DNA of 25,715 bases from SIG672 sp045657105 (GTDB lineage: Bacteria; Bacillota; Clostridia; Oscillospirales; CAG-272): the NCBI GenBank assembly GCA_045657105.1, contig JAZOSN010000022.1:1-25715 (forward strand), in the 5' to 3' direction. This document shows positions 16,306 through 23,526 of this stretch, in pieces (position 1 is the stretch's first letter; each line of letters starts with the position of its first letter). The notes beneath the pieces are model-generated. The model had not been told where the DNA came from. It did no database searches and saw only the letters and a list, made by a program, of their open reading frames with translations. The position numbers and the translations under genes are program-made.

Positions 16306-17064
16306 ATGAAAAAAATACTTTCTTTTCTCATGGTTCTCGTTTTGCTTTTAGTTCCGATGTCGGTATTTGCCGATAATTTCGTTCCGAGTATTTCATATAA
16401 GCCAGCCCCTGAGATAGTGCCGAGCGATCCTGCAAACGGCATCATAGGTACGGTTACGGGAACGGTAGGAACCGAGGAGCATGACTATAAGGTTAAATGC
16501 GAATGTATAGTAGTTACGCCTGTTTCTAAGGCAAACACCTCGCCCGATATTCCCGACGATGCGGCTATCCTGCTTCTTCGTGTTTACGACGAGCTTCTTG
16601 CACAGAATACTAAGCTCTCTGATCTCAGTGACGAGCTTAATGAGCTTGTTGAAGCAAAGCTCGGCAACGGAAAAGATGCAGACGATCTTGTAGTTAAGGA
16701 TCTTTTCGACGTAAGTGTCCTTTGTGACCAGCTTGAAACATCTCTTGCACCTGAAGGAAATACACTTGATCTTACATTCAAGATCGGTGTTGATGCTAAC
16801 GAAGAGGTCTTCATTATGACCTATAAAAATGGTGTATGGAGTCCTATCGAAAACGTTGTTAATAACGGCGACGGAACCGTTACCGGAACCTTCGAGCATT
16901 TCTGCCCTGTGGCTATGCTTGTCGAAGGACAGGGAAGCTCGCATTCTCCTGAAACCGGAGTATTCGACGTTACTTATCTTTGGGCGATCGTTGCAGTCAT
17001 TTCTGCCGCTCTTATCGTTGTAGTTGCAGTAAGCAACCGCCGCACATCGAAAAAGACGATATAA
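16306..17064 (+). CDS. Small secreted protein with SPETG wall-sorting signal, unknown function
   Basis: A 252-residue protein with a clear signal peptide (positively charged MKKIL, hydrophobic core, likely cut after FA at 21-22). The C-terminus has SPETG at 214-218, then a hydrophobic stretch (about 224-243) and the basic tail NRRTSKK, the layout of a sortase substrate with an LPxTG-like variant motif. The middle is acidic, with no recognised catalytic motif; NGDGTVTGTFEHFCPVAML is a short conserved-looking segment before the sorting signal. ATG 16306 is chosen because AAAGGAG at 16291-16297 fits it; an upstream in-frame TTG would spoil the signal peptide. It lies between the tyrosine phosphatase and the LCP gene, so a role at the wall in polymer assembly or anchoring is possible but unproven. 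Confidence 0.8.
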   Translation: MKKILSFLMVLVLLLVPMSVFADNFVPSISYKPAPEIVPSDPANGIIGTVTGTVGTEEHDYKVKCECIVVTPVSKANTSPDIPDDAAILLLRVYDELLAQNTKLSDLSDELNELVEAKLGNGKDADDLVVKDLFDVSVLCDQLETSLAPEGNTLDLTFKIGVDANEEVFIMTYKNGVWSPIENVVNNGDGTVTGTFEHFCPVAMLVEGQGSSHSPETGVFDVTYLWAIVAVISAALIVVVAVSNRRTSKKTI

Positions 17065-17086
17065 AAGCTTCAAAGGAGGGTAAGAT

Positions 17087-18061
17087 ATGCCAAGTATAGG
17101 TAAAAGAACTGTAATCTCGGGCATTATTATCCTGCTTTTGCTCGCCCTTTTGGTGTTCAGCTTGACACAGGTGATCAAAACAGCTTATCCGTCCGATGAT
17201 GGCAAAACTGAGTCCCAAATAATAATCAGAGATGGTGTAAAATACTATCCCAAGCAGAATATCGGCGTGTTTATGTTTATGGGTATTGATACCGAAGGTC
17301 CGGTGAAGGATAGCGGCTCTTATAATAACGACGGCGAGGCCGACGTTGTTGCACTTGCAATATTCAATGAGTCGGATAAAACGTACAGTATTCTTTGCCT
17401 CAACCGAGATACGATGCTCGAAATGCCCATTCTCGGAATTGGCGGCAAATACGCGGGAAAGACGACCGCTCAGCTTGCGCTTTCGCATACCTACGGAAGC
17501 GGACTTAAAGATAGCTGCGAAAATACAAAAACTGCGGTTTCCGAGTTTTTGTACGGTCTTGAAATAGACTATTACATTTCGCTCAATATGGACGCCATTG
17601 CTATTATAAACGATGCAGTCGGCGGAGTATACGTTAATGTTACAGACGATTTTCCCGAAGAAACGGGAATAAAAAAAGAGGACAATTTCAGGCTTGTCGG
17701 CAATCAGGCTCTTGAATTTGTACGTGCGCGTAAAAACGTAGGCGATCAACTCAACACATCGAGAATGGAACGTCATAAGGAGTATATGAAGGGCTTTATG
17801 GCGGCGTTTGGAGCGAGGCTTGATACAGACGAAAGCTTCCTTTTAGATGCTTATGACGATGTTTCCGAGCATATGGTTACGGACTGCCCCGTAGACGCGC
17901 TCGTATCTCTCACAGACCGCTATCGAGATTATCAGTTTAAGGAGATAATTTCTCCCGAAGGCGAAAACTCGGTCGGTACCGATTATATGGAGTTTTACGC
18001 TGATGAGGAAAAGCTTGACGATCTTATTATCAGGCTTTTCTACGATAAAAAGGAAATTTGA
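17087..18061 (+). CDS. LytR-CpsA-Psr (LCP) family wall-polymer ligase
   Basis: A 324-residue protein with one N-terminal membrane segment (about 9-29) and an extracellular LCP domain. LCP enzymes transfer undecaprenyl-diphosphate-linked glycans to peptidoglycan. The conserved Arg/Asp region is CLNRDTML (R107, D108), followed by the LSHTYGSG segment and the phosphate-binding FVRARKNVGDQLNTSRMERH (R213, R215). The ribosome site AAAGGAGGGT is close to the ideal. It is the last gene of the operon. Its presence indicates that the polysaccharide is covalently fixed to the wall, i.e. a capsule or wall glycan rather than a free exopolysaccharide (inference from family knowledge). Confidence 0.92.
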   Translation: MPSIGKRTVISGIIILLLLALLVFSLTQVIKTAYPSDDGKTESQIIIRDGVKYYPKQNIGVFMFMGIDTEGPVKDSGSYNNDGEADVVALAIFNESDKTYSILCLNRDTMLEMPILGIGGKYAGKTTAQLALSHTYGSGLKDSCENTKTAVSEFLYGLEIDYYISLNMDAIAIINDAVGGVYVNVTDDFPEETGIKKEDNFRLVGNQALEFVRARKNVGDQLNTSRMERHKEYMKGFMAAFGARLDTDESFLLDAYDDVSEHMVTDCPVDALVSLTDRYRDYQFKEIISPEGENSVGTDYMEFYADEEKLDDLIIRLFYDKKEI

Positions 18062-18069
18062 GCAGTTGA

Positions 18070-18113
18070 CAGGGCGCGAACTGAAAATCTTTCGCGCCTT
18101 GACTTGTTTTTAA
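18070..18113 (+). terminator. Terminator after the LCP gene
   Basis: CAGGGCGCGAA at 18070-18080 pairs with TTCGCGCCTTG at 18091-18101 (11 pairs, one G-U, 10-base loop), followed by ACTTGTTTTT. It starts 8 bases after the stop codon. Confidence 0.85.
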
Positions 18114-18126
18114 TAAAATAGATACT
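18099..18126 (+). promoter_or_regulatory. Possible promoter of the aminotransferase/PGT unit, overlapping the terminator
   Basis: TTGACT at 18099-18104 lies in the tail of the terminator hairpin; the best -10 is GATACT at 18121-18126 after 16 bases, four of six matches. This would be weaker than the other promoters found here. Readthrough of the terminator is the alternative source of transcript. Confidence 0.4.
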
Positions 18127-18149
18127 GGAAGGTATTTGAGGATAAAAAT

Positions 18150-19337
18150 ATGGATTTTAGACCTTTCGAGAAGAAAATATGGCTCTCCTCACCCACAATG
18201 CATACGGAAGAGCAGGAATTTGTAAAGGAAGCGTTCGATACGAACTGGGTTTCGACAGTCGGTAAGAATATAAACGAGCTTGAAGCAGGAATTGCAAATA
18301 AACTCGGTTGTAAGTATTCTGTTGCACTCGCTTCCGGAACGTCTGCGATCCACCTTGCATTGAAGCTTGCGGGAATAAAGCAGGGCGATAAGGTGCTTTG
18401 TACCGATACGACCTTCGCGGCAACTGTAAATCCCGTCTGCTATGAAAAAGGCGAGCCGATTTTTATTGATATGGAAAGGGATACCTGGAATATGGATCCT
18501 GTCGCGCTTGAAAAAGCCTTTGAACTTTACCCCGAGGCAAAGGCGGTCGTTGTCGTAAATCTTTACGGAGTTCCGGCAAAGCTTGACGAGATAAAGGCAA
18601 TATGCGATAAAAACGGAGCGGTTCTTATCGAGGACGCCGCAGAATCTCTTGGCGCTACCTATAAGGGTGTTCCCACGGGAACGTTTGGTAAATATAATGC
18701 AATAAGCTTTAACGGCAACAAGATCATTACCACCAGCGGCGGCGGAATGCTCCTTACAGACGACGGTGAGGCCGCAAGAAATGCGAGAAAATGGTCGACT
18801 CAGAGTAGGGAAAATGCTCCGTGGTATCAACATAAAGACCTTGGATATAACTACCGAATGAGCAATATACTTGCAGGAATAGGACGCGGCCAGCTTATTC
18901 ATCTTGAAGAGCATATCGCGCAGAAAAAGGCTATATATATGCGATACAAAGAGGGATTTAAGGATCTTCCCGTCACGATGAATCCCTATATCGAGGACAT
19001 AATGGAGCCTAATTTCTGGCTTTCCTGCCTGCTTATAAACAAAGAAGCTATGTGTAAACAGACGAGAACTGACACCGAGGCGTCTTACATCAGTGAGAGC
19101 GGAAAGAGCTGTCCTACCGAGATACTCGAAACGCTTGCTAAGTATAACGCTGAGGGACGTCCGATATGGAAGCCTATGCATATGCAGGAGATCTTCAAAG
19201 AAAGCAAGTTCGTATCAGTAGAAGGCGACGTCGGCGCGGATATTTTTGAGCGCGGACTCTGCCTGCCGAGCGATAATAAGATGAATGCCGAGGAGCAGGA
19301 TATTATTATCGAGATCGTAAAAAGTTGTTTTAAATAA
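18150..19337 (+). CDS. PglE-type DegT/DnrJ/EryC1/StrS sugar aminotransferase
   Basis: A 395-residue PLP-dependent fold-type-I aminotransferase. Motifs in order: ASGTSAIHLAL (phosphate binding), DTTFAATVNP, IEDAAESLGATYKG (ring-stacking and Asp), and SFNGNKIITTSGGG with the Schiff-base lysine K191. The SFNGNKIITTSGGGML form is typical of enzymes making UDP-4-amino-4,6-dideoxy-GlcNAc from the 4-keto product of PglF-like dehydratases, matching the capD-like gene at 11830. GAGGA at 18138-18142 is the ribosome site. It is followed 22 bases later by the PglC-like transferase, as in bacillosamine loci. A PglD-type acetyltransferase to finish that pathway is not in the window. Confidence 0.88.
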   Translation: MDFRPFEKKIWLSSPTMHTEEQEFVKEAFDTNWVSTVGKNINELEAGIANKLGCKYSVALASGTSAIHLALKLAGIKQGDKVLCTDTTFAATVNPVCYEKGEPIFIDMERDTWNMDPVALEKAFELYPEAKAVVVVNLYGVPAKLDEIKAICDKNGAVLIEDAAESLGATYKGVPTGTFGKYNAISFNGNKIITTSGGGMLLTDDGEAARNARKWSTQSRENAPWYQHKDLGYNYRMSNILAGIGRGQLIHLEEHIAQKKAIYMRYKEGFKDLPVTMNPYIEDIMEPNFWLSCLLINKEAMCKQTRTDTEASYISESGKSCPTEILETLAKYNAEGRPIWKPMHMQEIFKESKFVSVEGDVGADIFERGLCLPSDNKMNAEEQDIIIEIVKSCFK

Positions 19338-19359
19338 TTAAGTTTGAGGTTTACATATA

Positions 19360-20007
19360 ATGTACGCGAAATTTTTTAAAAGATTTTTTGATTTTATACT
19401 TTCACTTATGGCACTGACCGTGCTTTTCCCGTTTCTTGTTATCTTTACGGTGGTCGGCGCGATTGTAATGAAGGGAAATCCTTTCTTCACACAGCTTCGT
19501 CCCGGAAAAGATGAAAAGATTTTCAGACTCATTAAGTTCAGAACTATGACCTGCGAGAAGGACGAAAACGGAAAGCTTCTTCCCGATGCAGACAGACTTA
19601 CCAAATACGGAAAGATCCTAAGAAGCACGTCGATAGACGAGCTTCCCGAGCTTATAAATATTTTAAAGGGCGATATGAGTATAGTCGGACCCCGTCCGCT
19701 CGTTCCGTCCTATCTTCCGTATTATACCGAAGAGGAGCACCACCGTCACGATGTTCGTCCGGGACTTACAGGTCTTGCTCAGATCAATGGAAGAAACAAT
19801 CTGACATGGGAAGAGCGCTTTGCATACGATCTTCAATACATAAAGAATATCACTCTTTTGGGCGATATTAAGATCATATTCGGAACCGTAGTTGCGGTCT
19901 TTCAGAGAAAGGACGTTACCGTCAGAAAGAGCGACGGATCGAGCGATTTCCATAGGTACAGAATGAAGCAGCTCGAAGAGCAGAAGGAAAAAGAAACAAT
20001 CAAATAA
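19360..20007 (+). CDS. PglC-type monotopic phosphoglycosyl transferase (initiating enzyme)
   Basis: A 215-residue bacterial sugar transferase with one N-terminal membrane helix (about 10-35). It would transfer a sugar-1-phosphate from a UDP-sugar to undecaprenyl phosphate, starting the repeat unit. Motifs: RLIKFRTM, the catalytic pair D93-E94 in SIDELPELINIL, GDMSIVGPRPLVPSYL, and RPGLTGLAQINGRN. It is the small PglC-like form without the WbaP/WcaJ multi-helix N-terminus. GAGG at 19346-19349 precedes ATG 19360. Position beside the aminotransferase suggests the 4-aminosugar product (or its acylated form) as substrate. The C-terminal tail is highly charged (MKQLEEQKEKETIK). Confidence 0.92.
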   Translation: MYAKFFKRFFDFILSLMALTVLFPFLVIFTVVGAIVMKGNPFFTQLRPGKDEKIFRLIKFRTMTCEKDENGKLLPDADRLTKYGKILRSTSIDELPELINILKGDMSIVGPRPLVPSYLPYYTEEEHHRHDVRPGLTGLAQINGRNNLTWEERFAYDLQYIKNITLLGDIKIIFGTVVAVFQRKDVTVRKSDGSSDFHRYRMKQLEEQKEKETIK

Positions 20008-20047
20008 ATCTCACCGCGCAAGTAGCGCTTGAAGGGTGTGACACGTT

Positions 20048-21094
20048 TTGGAAAATGTAAATAAAGTATCCGAGATCGGCAGTGAATTTGACTACCGAAA
20101 CGAATATCTGAGTGATAAAAATAACGGATTTTTTGAAAACGGACTGCTCACTTATTCGGGCAGAACGGCGATTGGCGTCGCGGTCTGCGATATACTTAAA
20201 TACCGCACGATTAATAAAGCGTGGCTTCCTTCCTACTGTTGCGACTCTATGGTTCAACCCTTTCGCGATCTTGGGATCTGCGTGGACTTCTACTCGGTCG
20301 AGTATGATTTTCAAAACGGAAGAATAGTTCGCGGAGATTTCGATGCAGGAAAAAACGACGTAGTCCTTTCGATGGGCTATTTCGGATTTTACGACGAGGG
20401 AAATACGGAGCTTGTAAAAAAATGCCGTGATGACGGGATAACCGTGATTGAGGACTGCACACACTCGCTTCTGTCGGGAAGTGAATTTTTAGCCGATTAC
20501 CGCGTTGCGAGTCTTAGAAAATGGTTTCCGATCGCTTGCGGCGGATTTGTCGAAAAAAGAGATGGGAAAATCGACGCCGAGCTAAAAAAATGCGATAGCG
20601 CGATGATAGATACGCGAATCTTGGCTATGAAAGAAAAGACCGCGTATCTTGCAGATGAAAAAGACGAAGAGCTAAAAAGAGCGTTTCTTGATAAATATAA
20701 AACGGTCAATAAAAGCTTTTCGGAAAACTATATAAATCTTTCTATTGATCCCTGGTCTGCGGAGATAGTCAGGCATACCGATCTTGACGCTGTTTTCGCA
20801 AAGCGCAGGGAAAATGCCAAGGCTCTGCTTGGCGCGCTCAGGCAAAAAAACGAGGTCAGAGCGCTCTTTACAGAGCTTGCAGAAAACGCCTGCCCGATAT
20901 TTCTGCCGATTTTGGCGGATAATAGGTCGCAGCTGCAAAAAAAGCTCGCAGAAAACAAGATATATTGCCCTGCGCACTGGCCAAGACATAGCGAAAAAGC
21001 AGTTTCAAAGCTTTACGATCTTGAACTTTCGCTTATTTGCGATCAAAGATATGGCGACGACGAAATGAAAAGAATTTCTTCTGTTTTGTCTTAA
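20048..21094 (+). CDS. Divergent DegT-like PLP-dependent protein
   Basis: A 348-residue protein with a fold-type-I PLP layout: GRTAIGVAV near the N-terminus, GYFGFYD, IEDCTHSLLS (Asp that would hold the pyridine nitrogen) and SLRKWFP with a candidate Schiff-base lysine K158, followed by CGG. It is shorter than usual and differs in every motif from the PglE-type enzyme at 18150, so the substrate may not be the same. TTG 20048 is the only workable start: an in-frame TGA lies just upstream, and GAAGGG at 20031-20036 is the ribosome site. Neighbours are the initiating transferase before it and an ATP-grasp ligase after it. It may supply an amino-bearing building block for the ligase; that is inference. 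Confidence 0.65.
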   Translation: MENVNKVSEIGSEFDYRNEYLSDKNNGFFENGLLTYSGRTAIGVAVCDILKYRTINKAWLPSYCCDSMVQPFRDLGICVDFYSVEYDFQNGRIVRGDFDAGKNDVVLSMGYFGFYDEGNTELVKKCRDDGITVIEDCTHSLLSGSEFLADYRVASLRKWFPIACGGFVEKRDGKIDAELKKCDSAMIDTRILAMKEKTAYLADEKDEELKRAFLDKYKTVNKSFSENYINLSIDPWSAEIVRHTDLDAVFAKRRENAKALLGALRQKNEVRALFTELAENACPIFLPILADNRSQLQKKLAENKIYCPAHWPRHSEKAVSKLYDLELSLICDQRYGDDEMKRISSVLS

Positions 21095-21119
21095 AACTTT
21101 ACTAAGAAAGTGTGAAAAA

Positions 21120-22196
21120 ATGAAGACGGTTTTGATTACAGGAATAGGCGGTCTGACTCCGAGATCGATCGCTAAAACAATAAGAAAAAAACACCCTGAT
21201 TACAAGCTTATCGGTTGTGATATTGATAAGAAGGCCATGGGATTTTTTATGAACGGACTGCTTGATGAGTATTACGTATGTCCACGATGCACTTCTCCCG
21301 AATATTTTCCGTATATAGAGAAGCTCGTTAAGGACAGAGGCGTTGATTACGCCTTCGTTCAACCCGAGAGCGAGATCGTGGAATGGGGAGATTATTACGA
21401 TAGGAACGGAAAATATCCCTGTCCGGTATTTATGGGAAGCAGACTTCTGTCCGCATCACTGAAAGATAAGTCGATTATGGCAGAGCTCCTTGAAGGAACC
21501 GAGTTTATTCCGAAAACCATTAAGGTAACTCAGAGTGATCCGAGATTTGAGGACGTCGAAAACGAGATCGGTTTCCCTTGTTGGATCCGTGCTACTGAGG
21601 GTACGGGCGGCCTTGGCTCGCTCCGCCTTGACGACATCGGAAGCTATAAGAGCTGGCTGTTTATAAACTCTCAGATACCGGAGTTTACGGTTAGTGAGTT
21701 CCTCACAGGACGCCATCTGGCAAACCAGATGCTCTACTATAACGGAGAGTACGTAAAGGGCGCAGCTCTCGAATGTGCCGAATACGTTATGGCAAACACC
21801 GCTCCATCGCACGTTACCGGTAATACCCATTTCGGCCGTTTTCTTAACGAGGATATGATAAATGAATTCTGCGACAGATGTATCAAGCATCTTGAAAAAA
21901 AGCTCGGTGTCCCTGCTCACGGAATTCTTTCGTTCGACCTTAAAGAGGATAAAAACGGAAATATTAAGGTAACCGAGGTCAATATCCGCCATATGGCTTA
22001 TACCGGCGTCATGGCGCAGGTAGGATTTGACCTTATCGAGGATACTATTAGGATAATGGAGGACGGAAACTGCGATAACGTCGAACGCGCTCCGTTCTAT
22101 CACTACGATAAGCCTTACGTCTTCCTTCGCGACGTCGATGTTGAGCCTATCGTTCTCGAAAGCGAAGAGATTTTTGAGAAATTGTTTAATGTCTAA
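21120..22196 (+). CDS. ATP-grasp ligase (CarB-like), carboxylate-amine type
   Basis: A 358-residue ATP-grasp protein. The N-terminal Rossmann-like part begins VLITGIGGLTPRSIAK; the ATP-binding loop is WIRATEGTGGLGSLR, with Arg as in carbamoyl-phosphate synthetase; and the catalytic metal ligands are D273 (LSFDLKED), E286 and N288 (VTEVNIR). Enzymes of this type activate a carboxylate with ATP and join it to an amine. In capsule loci they are often annotated only as ATP-grasp domain proteins. As the last gene of the PglE/PglC unit it may acylate an amino sugar with an amino or hydroxy acid. The substrate is unknown. The ribosome site is weak (AAGAAAGTG before ATG 21120). A terminator follows 11 bases after the stop. 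Confidence 0.8.
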   Translation: MKTVLITGIGGLTPRSIAKTIRKKHPDYKLIGCDIDKKAMGFFMNGLLDEYYVCPRCTSPEYFPYIEKLVKDRGVDYAFVQPESEIVEWGDYYDRNGKYPCPVFMGSRLLSASLKDKSIMAELLEGTEFIPKTIKVTQSDPRFEDVENEIGFPCWIRATEGTGGLGSLRLDDIGSYKSWLFINSQIPEFTVSEFLTGRHLANQMLYYNGEYVKGAALECAEYVMANTAPSHVTGNTHFGRFLNEDMINEFCDRCIKHLEKKLGVPAHGILSFDLKEDKNGNIKVTEVNIRHMAYTGVMAQVGFDLIEDTIRIMEDGNCDNVERAPFYHYDKPYVFLRDVDVEPIVLESEEIFEKLFNV

Positions 22197-22206
22197 ATAA
22201 AAACAC

Positions 22207-22252
22207 AAAACACCCCACACTGTCGGATAAACCGAGAATGTTGGGTGTTTTT
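22207..22252. terminator. Bidirectional terminator between convergent genes
   Basis: AAAACACCCCACACT at 22207-22221 faces AATGTTGGGTGTTTTT from 22237 to 22252, with two mismatches inside the stem. A T run follows on the plus strand, and A-rich sequence on the left gives a T run for the minus strand, so it can serve both the ATP-grasp gene and the phosphatase gene. Confidence 0.75.
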
Positions 22253-22263
22253 ACGTTATACTT

Positions 22264-23340
22264 TTATATTATATGCGAAAGGCGGATAGCCAAAAGTCCG
22301 TGCTCTGAGATCTGATCCTCGCTATATATCTGCGATATTTCGTCGGGAAAACGCTCGAACTTGGCAAGGGTATATCCGAGCTCAGCGGCGTTGAAATCAC
22401 AGGTGAGAAGCGAAAGACTGTCGTAACGGTAAAGTCCGACTATGCGGCGCACAAGCTTTTCCTCGCGAGCTTCCGCGCAGGAAAATTCTATAATGTCACC
22501 GAGCGACAGAGCCTTGCGCTTTTCGTCAAGCAGACGTATTTCAACGGTCTTTTTTCTCTCCTTTATAAGGTCGAAGAATTTACGTTTCAAAGACATCTCG
22601 TGGTGTTTCGGGCAGGGAATATTATCCTCTGTGACGTAAACGTTGACCTTGTGAGTTCGAACGGTCAGAGAGTCTATCGCGACGACCTCGGGAGTCTGAA
22701 ATATTGAAAAATCGTCAGGATCGCGCGAGTTGTCGATCTTGTAGGCGTTGCAGGCGGCTCTGTGACCGCAAACGACGGCTTTATCTTTGAGCGTCAGACC
22801 TGAATCGACTGCATGTACCCATTCGTAATATCTCGCGTTATGCCACTGACCTCTTTCGGCGTATTTTAAGTCGGGGTGAAGTGCGGATTTGTCCGCATCT
22901 CTGACTATCGGAAGCCAGGCGTGGGTAAAGGTGTGTCTGTCGGTTTCGAAAAAGTCGTACATCGAACCGAGAAAGTCTTTGAGAGCATTTACCGTGTCGG
23001 CGTGATGCGATAGATTTATGCGCCCGTTGCGATCTGTGCTCGCATCGCCGAAAAATTCGCAGACCGTTATGTCGGCGCCGTTGTAAATGTCTATACGGTC
23101 GAGTTGTCTGCATTCAAGAATGTTTTCAAGAATATCCTCGTGGTTTCCGCGAATTAAGATCTTTCTTTCAAGCGAGCTCAGATATTCCAAAACCATTCTG
23201 TTTTCGCTTCCTCTGTCGAAGCAGTCGCCGCAACAAATAAGTATATGATTTGGATCGCTACTGTCAAATCCCGCGTTGTCGAGTGCTTTTTTCAGTTCTG
23301 TATAATGCCCGTGTATGTCGGACACGGCAAAGATCCTCAT
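22264..23340 (-). CDS. PPP-family metallophosphatase fused to a C-terminal ASCH domain
   Basis: A 358-residue protein. The N-terminal part has the full calcineurin-like phosphatase set: SDIHGH (D8, H10), GDCFDRGSEN (D39, D42), RGNHED (N66, H67), then histidines in FTHAW and CGHRAA. This resembles bacterial PrpE/ApaH-like and Ser/Thr phosphatases. From about 249 to 358 follows an ASCH (PUA-like) domain: FFDLIKERKKTVEIRLLDEKR and LSLGDIIEFS. ASCH domains are thought to bind RNA or modified nucleotides, so the substrate may be a nucleotide or RNA end rather than a protein; this is inference. ATG 23340 is preferred over GTG 23343 because AAGAGG is 7 bases upstream. It is a single-gene unit with its own consensus promoter, not part of the capsule operons. 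Confidence 0.85.
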   Translation of the reverse strand: MRIFAVSDIHGHYTELKKALDNAGFDSSDPNHILICCGDCFDRGSENRMVLEYLSSLERKILIRGNHEDILENILECRQLDRIDIYNGADITVCEFFGDASTDRNGRINLSHHADTVNALKDFLGSMYDFFETDRHTFTHAWLPIVRDADKSALHPDLKYAERGQWHNARYYEWVHAVDSGLTLKDKAVVCGHRAACNAYKIDNSRDPDDFSIFQTPEVVAIDSLTVRTHKVNVYVTEDNIPCPKHHEMSLKRKFFDLIKERKKTVEIRLLDEKRKALSLGDIIEFSCAEAREEKLVRRIVGLYRYDSLSLLTCDFNAAELGYTLAKFERFPDEISQIYSEDQISEHGLLAIRLSHII

Positions 23341-23373
23341 CACATCACCTCTTTACTGCGCTAAATTATCACT

Positions 23374-23402
23374 ATTATAACAACAACAAAAGGAGATGTC
23401 AA
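23374..23402 (-). promoter_or_regulatory. Consensus sigma-A promoter of the phosphatase-ASCH gene
   Basis: On the minus strand TTGACA (23402-23397) and TATAAT (23379-23374) are both perfect consensus with a 17-base spacer and an extended -10 (TGT). The leader would be under 30 bases. This should be a strong, constitutive promoter. Confidence 0.85.
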
Positions 23403-23461
23403 GTCGAAAACGAAAAAAAGTAATAATAACAGGAACAAAAATATATTTTTCTGTAAAAGTA

Positions 23462-23490
23462 TTGAATATTATTTTAAACTGTGTTATACT
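23462..23490 (+). promoter_or_regulatory. Sigma-A-type promoter of the MFS gene
   Basis: TTGAAT at 23462-23467 and TATACT at 23485-23490 are 17 bases apart, with TGT as extended -10. It is divergent from the phosphatase promoter, about 60 bases away. The ribosome site GAGG lies at 23516-23519. Confidence 0.75.
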
Positions 23491-23526
23491 CGGGGAGAAA
23501 ATAAAAGAAATTTGTGAGGTCTTGCT

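Noticed and set aside
20008..20047. Possible hairpin or promoter between the PGT and the DegT-like gene
   Set aside because: Only a 4-base inverted match (CAAG/CTTG) and no -35/-10 pair; the 40-base gap fits simple cotranscription.
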